A stretch of DNA of 64,000 nt from Elmis aenea (taxonomy: Eukaryota > Arthropoda > Insecta > Coleoptera > Elmidae): contig CANTFG010000126.1 in NCBI GenBank assembly GCA_947652605.1, forward strand, positions 39,112 to 103,111. Reading direction: 5' to 3'. The translations under genes and the position numbers were made by a program. The notes beneath the pieces were generated by a model, which ran no database searches, was not told where the DNA came from, and saw only the letters and a program-made list of their open reading frames with translations. Of the stretch, positions 45,801 to 58,408 are shown in pieces (the first letter of the stretch is position 1; every line of letters begins with the position of its first letter).

Positions 45801-46064
45801 GGGGGTCTGATTTGAGAGCTCTTTTAATAGATCTTTCAATCACAGAATGCACGTTGTCCCCTTCATTCTGCGTATGACCCCTAATTAAAAATTTATGTGT
45901 GATAGACTTGATTTTAAATATCCTTACAGCGTATAAGTACATCGCCATTATAAATGTATTTTTCTGCTGACCGCAACAATTATCGGAATATAGGATAATT
46001 TCAAGGACTTCGTCATTTTTGGTATTGGATGCTTTTTCCAAGTATTTCAAGACGCAAGAACCTA

Positions 46065-47479
46065 TGTAATGGGTACATTCTGCTCTATTTTAATTTTAAA
46101 AGTTTTTAAGTTTTTTCTTAATAGTTAGTGACATTCGGGGTGCACTATCTGGGGTATTTTTAGTTGCGGGTAATATAAAGTTGGCAGTAACGAGGGAGCG
46201 AAAGAGAGCGCGCAGCCATGATGGTTACTGGCGGTACACACGCTAGTAGAGGTTGTTGAATACTTGCATATTATTGTTATTAATTTGCGAAATTGTGCGT
46301 CAGATATCTGATACAGAAAAGTGCCTCAATAACCATTGTATATGTGTATGAAATATTCACCTAGTGGTTAGCAGTGTGTTAAGCGAATAAGGCAATAACT
46401 AAACTAGCTATAATACGTAATAAGAGCTGGGTTGCGGCACGAAAGTGCAACGTGTGTAATTCAGTATTTTGTCAATCAAAAGGACCTGGAACAAATAGCC
46501 AGTATAAGGTACAAATCGAGAGTATTAAACCAAGTGTGAAATTGCGAAATTGCTAACCGAAAACTCCGAGTCAACAATACCACGTGATCAAGGCTTGGTG
46601 TTCCTACAAGTTGAGGGCCTACGACAACTGTCACGTCCACAGGCGTAGATTTTCCTCAAACCAACCACTAGAAATAACATCTTTTCGCCGGCATCACAAC
46701 GGTCATGTGCACCAACGAGCAGGGACTTAATTAAGGTTAGGTATTAGGTTAAGGCGTTTTAGCGTAACACCTGTAGTTGCTCTAGAGCAGGGGTCCCCAA
46801 CCCTATGCCCGCGGGCACAACGGCGCCCGCCGACCGATTTGCGTGAGCCCGCCACTGTTCAATCTGTTCAATCACGACAGAAGGATTTAAAAAAATTCTA
46901 TTTTAACAATTTTTCATGTGATTTTTCTGTTTATTATGTGCATTATTAGCTATGTCCACCTACAATTTTTTTTTGCAAAAATAGATGGTGCCCGCCACTC
47001 TACAGGTAGTCAAGAAAGTGCTCTAGGATACAAAAAGGTTGGGGACCCCTGCTCTAGAGGTTATACAATTTAGTTAATTGCTGAATTATACATGTTTATT
47101 ACCTTAAATAATATTTAACGTACATGATTATTGATAGATTGTTTAAACTCTGTATTATTCCTTTTGCCAACATAGTGTTAGAAATAGTTTTAAATAAGAT
47201 TTAGAAACCTTTCGTTCTAGTTGAGTTTTTGTAATGTTGTGCTTGTTTACTTTATTAAATACTATTCAATATTTAAATAGTACTTTGTAAAAACTATTGC
47301 ACCCGAGTTGCTGCTTCGAAGAGTATGTGTGTGGGGGTGAGTAAGAAATTTTCCACACCCTGAGATTGAGCGAATTTACTCCCCCACATGGTGCATCCCG
47401 GTGAGTAACCCGCCGTCCGTTAAGGATTTGTAGTAGTAACTTATAGGGAAAGGACAATCAAAAGTTTGTACCCGTTGCA
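46065..47479. mobile_element. TIR element with 4-bp duplication CCTA (copy 1)
   Basis: Ends are TGTAATGGGTACA and TGTACCCGTTGCA, inverted repeats of each other with two differences. CCTA flanks at 46061-46064 and 47480-47483. It resembles the element at 57182-58408 along most of its length (GCACTATCTGGGGTATTTTT, GTTGGCAGT, AAGAGTATGTGTGTGGG). It is non-coding, carries a nested hAT MITE and sits inside the split ORF. Confidence 0.85.
46788..47051. mobile_element. hAT-like MITE with exact 8-bp duplication, nested in copy 1
   Basis: Ends are CAGGGGTCCCCAACC and GGTTGGGGACCCCTG. CTCTAGAG is repeated exactly at 46780-46787 and 47052-47059. The left half is unusually GC-rich (GCCCGCGGGCACAACGGCGC). 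Confidence 0.9.
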
Positions 47480-48172
47480 CCTATTTCAATGGCGCCTCGG
47501 TTTCCCTGGACTTCGTGCCAAAAAAAGCATTCTACATTATCTGTGTGAAGTTCACTAATGGTAAAGTTGTAACTATTTAATTTGCTTTTATAGTAAAACG
47601 TTGACAGTTTCCCTCTTGGTGCTGGCAGAACTGCTTGCAGATCGTAAGTGGCAACTATCATTTTTCCTTCGCTTTCTTTCGCTTTCTTTTTATCTTTTTC
47701 TTTCTCTGTTCTTGACAAAACTTTTTGCTTCAAATGTTCATTATATTTTACTTTTATAGCTTCTTTTTCCTCCTCGATTGCGTTTTTATAGGCAGTGCAT
47801 AAGTCGCACTGATCCTTTTTTGGAGTAAAAAAAGAGATGTTGAATTCGCTATTAAATATCCTTGAATACATCGTGAGATTTGCAAAAGAACGATTATTAT
47901 CAATGCACTCTTTTTTGTAATCTCGGTGTAAATCAGTGAGGGTTTTTCCACCTTCTATGAACTCTCTACTGCTTTGCGCACGAAGATAATAGCTGCCTTT
48001 ACACACAGACGCTTTCCTGCGCGATTGAGGGGTGTGTCTGCTTTCGCGCGCGAAACATTGTGTGTGTAAAAGGAGAGCAAAGGCAAACGAAAGCGTGTCG
48101 GATATCGCGCACGCAATCTTGTCGCGCCGTCTGTGTACGACTTTTCGCTAGTCGTTCAAAACGTGTCTAAAC

Positions 48173-50001
48173 ATGGATATCCGCCTGTGGACGAAGGAAT
48201 TAATAACAGATTTTATTAATTTATATAAGTCCAGTCCTTGCTTATGGCAAATAAAAAGTGAAGAATATAAAAATCGAAATTTGCGTGTAGAGGCTTACAG
48301 AAAAATAGTAGAGCTTTGCAAAGAACGAGGATTTCCCGAGGCAAATAGAGATTTAGTGGTAAAAAAAATTCAGAGTTTGAGAGGATCCTTTAGAAAGGAA
48401 TTAAAAAAATCCCGTGAAAGTCAGCGAAGCGGATGTGGTACTGATGAAGTATATAATTCGTCGCTGTGGTATTACAACCTGCTGCTATTCACGAAGGACC
48501 AGGAGCTACCCACCGACAGCATTTCCAATATAGATGAACCCTATAACGAGGATGCCGATGACGTGGAGGAAAACAGCAGTACAGAGCAAGTGAATACGTC
48601 AGCTTTGGCCCAAGAACCACAAAAAAAACACGTAAGTGTGATATTTTAGACAAACTTTATTTCATTTAAATTTAAACATTTAATTACATGAGGAACATTA
48701 ATCTCTTCCACTTGTTATCATTAAATCTTGCCATTCCACTCTACCTTCCGAATTAAAATAATTTTTGTAGTTTTCTCGGTTTTGTTTTGCATCAAATGTG
48801 GGTGTGTTACTACAAACCTAAGTAGCTGTACAGGATTTTTTCGCCAATCACCTTCTTGCATTGTGCCTGAACCTACATCTTCTCTATCAACAGTTGAATT
48901 ACATGTATACGAATCGCTAGATACGCATAAGAAATTGTGCAAAACACAAATAGCCATTACCACGTGACAAACATTTTCAGGTTTCATATTTATGGCTGTT
49001 TGAAGTACTCTGAATCTAGCTGATATTATTCCAAATGCATTTTCCACTACGTTTCGGGCACGTGATAACCTATAGTTAAAAACTTTTTTACTCTTATCTA
49101 GTTCTCTTTGAGCATAAGGCTTAAGAAAAAATTCGCTTAAACCAAATGCTTCATCACCAACAAATACAAAGTTTAAGTTGTTAACGGTTTCCTTATTTTC
49201 GGGCAAATTTAATTGATTAGATGTTAATTTCTGATAAAATGTAGTGTACCCTAGTACGCCTCCATCTGACAGTCTTCCATTTTTTCCAACATCAACATAC
49301 AAAAACTTATAATTAGCGTCTACCAATGCCATTAAAACGATGCTATAAAAATTCTTATAGTTATAATAAAGAGCTCCTGAATGTGATGGTGGTACAATCC
49401 GTATATGCTTTCCATCCAATGCACCTCCACAATTGATGAATTGCCACTTGTTATGAAAATCATATGCAATTTTGCTCTATTCTTCTTTAGTAGTTGGAAA
49501 CTGAAAACTGATATAATTATTATAGTACTTAAATTGAATTTAAAAAAAAACAAAGAAAGTCCTAATCACGATATATCGCATTTTCTGTTTTAGATTGGAA
49601 CTACGTCTAAACCTAAACCAAAGCCAAGTAGAAAAAGGGACTCCCATGGAGAGTTTCTGCAGCTATGCAGCGAAACTTTAAAGGCAAATAGTCAACAGAT
49701 AAATGAATTTGATGCCATAGGCATAAATGTTTCCAAGAAGTTAGCCAAGATGGAACCACTTCAAGCCATCTACGCCGAGTCCTTAATCAACGGCATACTT
49801 CGAAAAGGCGCGTTAAAGCAATTGATAGAAACAACGGATTTTTGTAACAATGAATGTAAATTTCAAAGGACTGAAACTCCATCTTCAATATTATCCTTGT
49901 CATCATGTAGCACACCCCAAACGATACAGCCAACTACCGAATTTCACTTGCAATCATTCTATGAGTCTCAAGTGTACCTTGACGATACACAAAATAATTA
50001 A
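48173..50001 (+). CDS. MADF-domain accessory protein of the Harbinger element, two exons
   Basis: Exons 48173-48631 and 49594-50001 join in phase 0 (donor CAC/GTAAGT, acceptor TTTTAG/ATT) into 288 residues. Residues about 7-100 form a MADF (Myb/SANT-like) DNA-binding domain: TDFINLYKSSPCLWQIKSEE, then KIVELCKERGF and KKIQSLRGSFRKELKKSRES, closing with SSLWYYNLLLF. The C-terminal part includes KKLAKMEPLQAIYAESLING, a BESS-like helix. PIF/Harbinger elements need such a Myb-like partner, which recruits the transposase to DNA (family knowledge). The intron is 962 bp, and the transposase main exon lies inside it on the opposite strand. The frame is intact, whereas the transposase is not. Confidence 0.8.
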
Positions 50002-50207
50002 TGTTAATGTTAAGAACGTGTTCAATTATATTTTATTAAGTGTCTGATTTTAAGTTTGTTAATAAAGATTTGCAACATTTATTTAAGAAATTATCACTTA
50101 CCTTCATGTATTCTGCTCTTAGGACATCATAGATAGCTTTACATGTTTCTGGTATAAGAATGCTCAGAGATGCAGATGATATCCCAGTACTGAACTTCAT
50201 GTCCTCA
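48721..50207 (-). pseudogene. HARBI1-like (DDE_Tnp_4) transposase, damaged
   Basis: Two minus-strand exons: about 50207-50102 (SFEDMKFSTGISSASL to AEYMK, donor AAG/GTAAGT) and 49500-48721 (acceptor TTTTCAG). The main exon reads FPTTKEE, then an in-frame TAG at 49479-49477 where Trp is usual, then KWQFINCGGALDGKHIRIV. Catalytic residues are visible: D in LDGKH, D in FVGDEAFGLSE, and E in RNVVENAFGI. The C-terminus (VVMAICVLHNFL) is present. The N-terminus before SFEDM is lost at the element's broken end. Exon 2 sits inside the intron of the plus-strand MADF gene. Confidence 0.85.
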
Positions 50208-50395
50208 AATGACTTTCAACTCTCGGAATTTTATTAATATGAGTTACAACTCCCTCTTTTATTGCAGGATCTACTTTACAGTGGTTTTTGTGTTTCCCTC
50301 TTAGATCTTCTTGAAGGAAACCTTGATTTAATTTAGCTACCACAGTCCTAATAGGCCTATCATTGATGTCGAGTGTGGATTTAAAAAAAAATTGC

Positions 50396-53300
50396 GGAAC
50401 TACTTCACTTTAGCGGCAGTTGTCGAAAATTGTTAAAATTTTGTGGGTTAATAAACCTAGACTTGCTGAACTCAAATATGTTAAAATTACTTGGCGCTCT
50501 CATTTAATAAGCGTAAAAATTCAATATAAAAGTTCCGTTTGACAGTTAGGTTAGGTTTTTTAATTCGAATTTTCTCATGTTAGGATGGCTAAATTATCTG
50601 TGTAAAGTGTACAAATATGATTATAAGGCATAAATGAAACTATATTTGTATTGATTTTGTGTTAAAATAAGCTTAAAATAACGTAAATCTTATAACATAC
50701 CCAAGTACACAACTGTCATTTTTTGCCGTCTTGACTTACTTTTTTCACCTTTCTTGACCTTTCTGATATAGTAAGGTGGACTCATTTAGATCTATAAGGA
50801 TCAGATCAGTTTCAGTTGGAACTAATATTTTAATTTTAAGCGACCCTTAATTTATTTTTTTAACAAATAACTTGTAATTTGAGAGTGGTAGTTAATAATG
50901 CTGGTTGATTAACCTTATTTGACTCTCTTGAATTTTTGTGAAAAAACACCCATGAAAAGTCATTTTTACAGACGTCATTTACTAGAATGAGATTAATTGG
51001 AATGCCTGAAGCGGCATTTTAAACATTTTATACACACAAACACATACGAAGATAATCAATATATTTATGGCGAAAAAAAAGTTGGTGGCCACACACATAA
51101 GTTTAAAAATTAAATAGTGTACAGCTGCACATCATCTTATTCCAAATTCGTAACTTATTTTATTTTAGCGTTCCCCATTATTCAGCATTAAAATAAAACT
51201 TTTACAGACATCTAACCTGACTCTCTGACGAAAATAAACAGAATGTCGATGGAATAGTGTTGCGCACGTCATCTTATTCGTAACTCGTTTTATTCTAGCG
51301 TTCCCCATCATTCATCTTTAAAAAAATACTTTTACCGACCTTTAACCTGACCCTCTGACGAAAATAAACAAAATGTCGATGGAATAGTGTTGCGCACGTC
51401 ATCTTATTCCTAACTTGTTTTATTTTAGCGATCCCCATTATTCATCTTAAAAAAAAAAACTTTTACTGATATCTAAACTAATCCTCTGATAAAAATAATC
51501 AGAATGTCGATGGAATAGTGTTGCGCACGTCATCTTATTCCTAACTTGTTTTATTTTAGCGATCCCCATTATTCATCTTAAAAAAAAAAACTTTTACTGA
51601 TATCTAAACTAATCCTCTGATAAAAATAATCAGAAAGTCGATGGAATAGTGTTGCGCACGTCATCTTATTCGTAACTTGTTTTATTTTAGCGTTCCCCAT
51701 TATTCACCTTAAAAAAATAATTTTTACCCACCTCCAATCTTGCCCTATGACGAAAATAAACAGAATGTCGATGAAATAGTGTTGCGCATGAGATCTTATT
51801 CGTAACTTGTATTATTTTAGCGTTCCCCATTATTCAGCTTAAAAAAAAAAACAACTTTTAACGACCTCTAACCTAACCCTCTGATGAAAGTAAACACACT
51901 GACCAGAAATAGTGTTGCGCACGTCATCTTATTCGTAACTTGTTTTATTTTAGCGTTCCCCATTATTCGTCTCTAAAAAAAAACCTTTACCAACCTCTAA
52001 CCTGCCTCTTTCACGAAAATAAACAGAATGTCCATGTAATAGTGTTAGGCACATCTTATTCGTTACTTGTTTTATTTTCGCGCTCCCCATTATTCAGCTT
52101 CAAAAAAAATAATTTTAACGACTTCTAACCTTACCCTTTGATGAAAGTAAACACACTGCCCAGAAATAGTGTTGCGCATCTTATTCATGACTTATTTTAT
52201 TTTAGCGTTCCCCATTATTCAGCATTAAAATAAAACTTTTACAGACATCTAACCTGAATCTCTGACGAAAATAAACAGAATGCCGATGAAATAGTGTTGC
52301 GCACGTCATCTTATTCGTAACTTGTTTTATTTTAGCGTTCCACATTATTCAGCTTAAAAAAAAACTTTTACCGACCTCTAACCTTACCCTCTGACGAAAA
52401 TAAACAGAATGTCGATGGAATAGTGTTCCGCACGTCATCTTATTCGTAACTCGTTTTATTTTAGCGTTCCCCATTATTCACCTTAAAAAAAAATTTTACC
52501 CACCTCTAATCTTGCCCTATGACGAAAATAAACAGAATGCCGATGAAATAGTGTTGCGCACGTCATCTTATTCGTAACTTGTTTTATTTTAGCGTTCCAC
52601 ATTATTCAGCTTAAAAAAAACGTTTACCGACCTCTAACCTTACCCTCTGACGAAAATAAACAGAATGTCGATGGAATAGTGTTCCGCACGTCATCTTATT
52701 CGTAACTCGATTTATTCTAGCGTTCCCCATCATTCATCTTTAAAAAAAAACTTTTACCGACCTTTAACCTCACCCTCTGACGAAAATAAACATAATGTCG
52801 ATGAAATAGTGTTGCGGACGTCATCTTATTCGTAGATTGTTTTATTTTAGCGTTCCCCATTATTCCTTAAAAAAAAAACTTTTACCGACCTGTAACCTGA
52901 CCCTCTGACAAAAATAAACAGAATGTCAATGAAAAAGTGTTTCGTACGAGATCTTATTTGTAACTTGATTTATTTTAGCGTTCCCCATTATTCATCTTTT
53001 AAAAAAATACTTTTACCGACCTCTAATCTTGCCCTATGACGAAAATAAACAGAATGTCGTTGAAATAGTGTTGCGCCCGAGATCTTATTCGTAACTCGTT
53101 TTATTTTAGCGTTCTCCATTATTCATCTTTAAAAAAAAAACTTTTACCGACCTCTAACTTGACCCTCTGACGAAAATAAACAGAATGTCGATGAAATAGT
53201 GTTGCGCACGAGATCTTATTCGTAACTCGTTTTATTTTAGCGTTCTCCATTATTCATCTTTAAAAAAAAAAACTTTTACCAATCTCTAACCTGACCCTCT

Positions 53301-56300
53301 GACGAAAATCAACAGATAGTCGATGAAATAGTGTTGCGCACGTCATCTTATTCCTAACTTGTTTTATTTTAGCGATCCCCATTATTTATCTAAAAAAAAA
53401 AAAACTTTTACCGACCCCTAACCTGACGCTCTGACGAAAATAAACAGAATCTCGATGAAATAGTGTTGCGTAAGTCATCTTATTCGTAACATGTTTTAAT
53501 TTAGTGTTCCCCATTATTCATCTTTAAAAAAAAAACTTTTGTCGACCTCTAACCTAACCCTCTGACTAAAATAAATTTAATGTCGATGGAATAGTGTTGC
53601 GCACGTCATCTTATTCTTAAGTTGTTTCATTTTAGCGTTACCCATTATTCATCTTTAAAAAAAAAACTTTTACCTACCTCTAACCTGACCCTCTGACGAA
53701 AATAAACAGAATGTCGAGCGAATAGTGTTGCGCACGTCATCTTGTTCTTAACTCGTTTTATTTAAGCGTTCCCCTTTATTCATCTTTAAAAAAACACATT
53801 TTACCGACCTCTAACCGGACCCCCTGACGAAAATAAACTGAATATCGATGGAATAGTGTTGCGCACGTCATCTTATTCGTAAGTTGTTTCATTTTAGCGT
53901 TCTCTATTATTCATCTTTAAAAAAAAAACTTTTACCGACCTTTAACCTGACCTTCTGACGAAAATAAACAGAATGTCGATGAAATAGTGTTGCGCAAGTC
54001 ATCTTATTCGTAACATGTTTCATTTTAGTGTTCCCCATTATTCAGCTTTTAAAAAAAACTTTTACCGACCTAACCTGACCCTCTGACGAAAATAAACAGA
54101 ATGTCGATGAAATAGTGTTGCGCAAGTCATCTTATTGGAAAGTGGTTTCATTTTAGCGTTCCCCATTATTCATCTTTTAAAAAAATACTTCTACCGACCT
54201 CTAATCTTGCCCTATGACGAAAATAAACAGAATGTCGATGAAATAGTGTTGCGCACGAGATCTTATTCGTAACTCGTTTTATTTTAGCGTTCTCCATTAT
54301 TCATCTTTAAAAAAAAAACTTTTACCGACCTCTAACTTGACCCTCTGACGAAAATAAACAGAATGTCGATGAAATAGTGTTGCGCACGAGATCTTATTCG
54401 TAACTCGTTTTATTTTAGCGTTCTCCATTATTCATCTTTAAAAAAAAAAACTTTTACCAATCTCTAACCTGACCCTTTGACGAAAATCAACAGATAGTCG
54501 ATGAAATAGTGTTGCGCACGTCATCTTATTCCTAACTTGTTTTATTTTAGCGATCCCCATTATTTATCTTAAAAAAAAAAAAACTTTTACCGACCCCTAA
54601 CCTGACGCTCTGACGAAAATAAACAGAATGTCGATGAAATAGTGTTGCGTAAGTCATCTTATTCGTAACATGTTTTAATTTAGTGTTTCCCATTATTCAT
54701 CTTTAAAAAAAAAACTTTTGTCGACCTCTAACCTAACTCTCTGACTAAAATAAATTTAATGTCGATGGAATAGTGTTGCGCACGTCATCTTATTCTTAAG
54801 TTGTTTCATTTTAGCGTTATCGATTATTCATCTGTGTGTTGCGTAAGTCATCTTATTCGTAACATGTTTTAATTTAGTGTTCCCCATTATTCATCTTTAA
54901 AAAAAAAACTTTTGTCGACCTCTAACCTGACCCTCTGACGAAAATAAACAGAATGTCGAGCGAATAGTGTTGCGCACGTCATCTTGTTCTTAACTCGTTT
55001 TATTTAAGCGTTCCCCTTTATTCATCTTTAAAAAAACAACTTTTACCGACCTCTAACCGGACCCCCTGACGAAAATAAACTGAATATCGATGGAATAGTG
55101 TTGCGCACGTCATCTTATTCGTAAGTTGTTTCATTTTAGCGTTCCATATTATTCATCTTTAAAAAAAAAACTGTTACCGACCTTTAACCTGACCTTCTGA
55201 CGAAAATAAACAGAATGTCGATGAAATAGTGTTGCGCAAGTCATCTTATTGGAAAGTTGTTTCATTTTAGCGTTCCCCATAATTCATCTTAAAAAAAAAA
55301 CTATTACCGACCTAACCTGACCCTCTGACGAAAATAAACAGAATGTCGCTGAAATAGTGTTGCGTAATTCATCTTATTCGTAACATGTTTCAATTTAGTG
55401 TTCCCCATTATTCAGCTTTAAAAAAAAAAATTATCGACCTCTAACCTAACCCTCTGACGAAAATAAACTGAATATCGATGGAATAGTGTTCCACACATCA
55501 TCTTATTCGTAAGTTGTTTCATTTTAGCGTTCCCCATTATTCATCTTTAAAAAAAAAAACTTTTACCGACCCCTAACCTGACCCTCTGACGAAAATAAAC
55601 AGAATGTCGATGAAATAGTGTTGCGTAAGTCATCTTATTCGTAACATGTTTTAATTTAGTGTTCCCCATTATTCATCTTTAAAAAAAAAACTTTTGTCGA
55701 CCTCTAACCTAACCCTTTGACGAAAATAAACTTAATGTCGATAGAATAGTGTTGCGCACGTCATCTTATTCTTAAGTTGTTTCGTTTTAGTGTTCCCCAT
55801 TATTCAGCTTTAAAAAAAAACTTTTACCGACCTAACCTGACCCTCTGACGAAAATAAACAGAATGTTGAAAGAATAGTGTTGCGCACGTTATCTTATTTC
55901 TGCTCAGTGTGTTTACTTTCTTCAGAGGGTCAGATTAGAGGTCGGTAAAAGTTTTTTTTTTTTAGATAAATAATGGGGAACGCTAAAATAAAATAAGTAA
56001 CGAATAAGATGGCGTGCAGCTGTGCGCAACACTATTTTTCCATAGGCATTCTGTACTTTCGTCAGAGGTCAGAGGGTCAGCTTAGAGGTTGGTTAGGGTT
56101 TGTTTTTAACGCAGATTAATGGGGAATGCTACAATAAAACAAATTTGGAATAAGATGATGTGCAGCTGTACACTATTTAATTTTTAAACTTATGTGTGTG
56201 GCCACCAATTTTTTTTCGCTATAAATATATTGATTATCTTCGTATGTGTTTGTGTGTATAAAATGTTTAAAATGCCGCTTCAGGCATTCCAATTAATCTC

Positions 56301-56893
56301 ATTTTAGTAAATGACGTGTGTGAAAATGACGTTTCATGAGTGTTTTTTTACAGAAATTCAAGAGAGTCAAATAAGGTTAATCAACCAGCATTATTAACTA
56401 CCACTCTCAAATTACAAGTTATTTGTTAAAAAAATAAATTAAGGGTCGCTTAAAATTAAAATATTAGTTCCAACTGAAACTGATCTGATCCTTATAGATC
56501 TAAATGAGTCCACCTTACTATCTCAGAAAGGTCAAGAAAGGTGGAAAAAGTAAGTCAAGACGGCAAAAAATGACAGTTGTGTACTTGGGTATGTTATAAG
56601 ATTTATGTTATTTTAAGCTTATTTTAACACAAAATCAATACAAATATAGTTTTATTTATGCCTTATAATCATATTTGTACACTTTACACAGATAATTTAG
56701 CCATCCTAACATGAGAAAATTCGAATTAAAAAACCTAACCTAACTGTCAAACGGAACTTTTATATTGAATTTTTACGCTTATTAAATGAGAGCGCCAAGT
56801 AATTGAAACATATTTGAGTTCAGCAAGTCTAGTTTTATCAACCCACAAAATTTTATCAATTTTCGACAACTGCCGCTAAAGTGAAGTTATACC
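50396..56893. mobile_element. 6.5 kb foldback element with long inverted repeats and a satellite core
   Basis: The element is flanked by AAAATTGC at 50388-50395 and 56894-56901, an 8-bp duplication. The ends are GGAACTACTTCACTTTAGCG and, in complement, GGTATAACTTCACTTTAGCG. Inverted arms of about 0.75-1 kb (50396 to about 51170, and about 56100-56893) are near-identical (TGACAGTTAGGTTAGGTTTT, CATACCCAAGTACACAACTG). Between them lies a tandem array; its last two units, at 55912-56160, run in reverse as part of the right arm. No ORF is present. Long arms with tandem repeats and an 8-9 bp duplication resemble Drosophila FB-type or long-TIR Mutator-like elements; the class is inference. It splits the transposase-like ORF. 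Confidence 0.9.
51140..55905. repeat. Satellite array, about 35 units of roughly 130 bp
   Basis: Each unit contains GAAAATAAACAGAATGTCGA, then ATAGTGTTGCGCACGTCATC, TTTTATTTTAGCGTTCCCCA, an A7-A12 tract, and ACTTTTACCGACCTCTAACC. Spacing measured at 51241, 51371, 51502 and 51633 is 130-131 bp. Units differ by scattered substitutions and A-tract length. A block near 53000-53640 is repeated almost exactly at about 54180-54830. Confidence 0.95.
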
Positions 56894-57181
56894 AAAATTG
56901 CAAACACGTACGTTTATTTCGGCGACAACAAAATGAAATGCATGGTTACAGTCGCGCCTACTTTCTTCTTTCTTATACTGATATCGAGGTAGAACGTTGG
57001 TCATACTTCTAGAGATAAATTCCCGCTGGGACTTTAGGCTGCCAAGTGACCAATACTTGTGGAATATTTCAAGTCTTTTATCTTCTCCTATTTTATTTGA
57101 ACATTTTAGTTTGCATTTATCATTACATGGTGGACCCATTGATCTTGCTCTCATTTCTGATTTACGATTAGATACTGACGT

Positions 57182-58408
57182 TGTAATGGGTGCATTTTGA
57201 AGTGACTATTTGTATTCTTTTAAGTTTTAGTTTTGTTACCGAGTGGCCGCCTGGGTGCGCTATCTGGGGTAATTTTTAGTTGTTGGTAATGTGAAAGGTT
57301 GGCAGTGGCGCAGTAGCAGAAATTAGAAGGCAGCCATTGGGGTTTTGCTAGACAGGCGTTGAGTGGCCTGGTCGATGGCTGGCGGCTTGCGGTGCTTGTG
57401 AGATTTTGGGCGATCATTTTTTGTTGCTCCCAAATGTAAGGAAAAGTGCCCCAATAGCTATTTGTATGTATATTTGATAGTTCTATTGAGTATTTAGAAG
57501 AGTTCCTAGTGAAGTAGGCAATAACTGGACTTGAGGTGGTGTATGATAAGCGCTCAGTTGCGGTACAAAAGTGCAACGTTTATAATACGCAGATCATCGA
57601 GCAAAGCGTCTTGGAAGGTGTGGGGTGCAAATTGGTAGTGCGACAGTGAGTACAGACCAGCGAAAGTACCCAAAGGACGAATAAGCAATCCTACGTGGTT
57701 GAGGCATGGTCGCATGGTGTTGGGTTTGCAACGACAGTCACGGACGCAAACGTAGCGTATACCCAAACCTACCATCAGCAACGCCATCTATCCGCCGGCA
57801 GCACAACTGCTATACGCACTAACGATTAAACTGAGGTTAGAAATTATATTAAAGGTACTTGATTGTTTCTGGACTTGCTCTAAAGAATGTACCCTTCAGT
57901 TAATTGCTAAATTTACATTATTGTTACTTAGCGTTTCATTATATTTAAGGTACATGATTGTTTCTGTACTTCCTCTAAAGAATGTAATTTTCAGTTAATT
58001 GCTAAATTTACATTATTGTTACTTAGCGTTTCATTATATTTAAGGTATATGATTGTTTCTATACTGTATAAACTCTGTTCTATTTTTTCTATAAATATGG
58101 TATTGGAAATAATGTTAAATAAGAGTTAGAAACATTTTCATGCTAATTGAATTTCTTAAAGCTTAGGCTGTTTGTTTATTTTGATGAAATAAAATTCATT
58201 GTTTAAATATTACTTTTGTAAAATTTCTGCGCCAGCGTTACTGCCGCAAAGAGTATGTGTGTGGGTGGGAGTAAGAAAAACTTCCACGCCCTGAGATTAA
58301 GCTTACCCACCCCATATAGCGCATCCCGGTGGTGAACCCATCGTCCATTAAGGATTTGCGGGAATAAAGTAACTGGTAGGGTAAGTACTGAAAGGTGGAC
58401 CCGTTGCA
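57182..58408. mobile_element. TIR element with 4-bp duplication ACGT (copy 2)
   Basis: Ends are TGTAATGGGTGCA and TGGACCCGTTGCA (complement TGCAACGGGTCCA). ACGT flanks at 57178-57181 and 58409-58412. Taking it out restores the reading frame of the split ORF (GKSYT then SVSNRKS). Two internal copies of a segment containing TAAGGTAC/TATGATTGTTTCT lie around 57850-58060. Non-coding. Confidence 0.85.

Larger units (their letters stand above)
47990..50207. mobile_element. PIF/Harbinger element, right end missing
   Basis: The left end TAGCTGCCTTTACACACAGA resembles the 42971 MITE end and follows TAA, which matches a TTA in the coding sense of the split ORF. Inside are a MADF-domain gene on the plus strand and a HARBI1-like transposase on the minus strand. 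No matching right terminus is present. The transposase reading frame runs straight into the host ORF at about 50207-50214, through a shared AAAGTCATT. Confidence 0.75.

Noticed and set aside
46065..47479. Interpretation of the two related 1.2-1.4 kb segments as solo LTRs
   Set aside because: The ends are inverted repeats of about 13 bp with 4-bp duplications, and no tRNA-primer or polyadenylation layout is seen; a TIR element fits better.
51140..55905. Regular repeats resembling a CRISPR array
   Set aside because: The whole 130-bp unit is repeated with no unique spacers, and the setting is a eukaryotic intron-bearing genome; this is satellite DNA.
57220..57787. Two minus-strand frames inside the 57.2-58.4 kb element
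   Set aside because: They lie in a non-coding TIR element; its relative at 46.1-47.5 kb does not preserve them.
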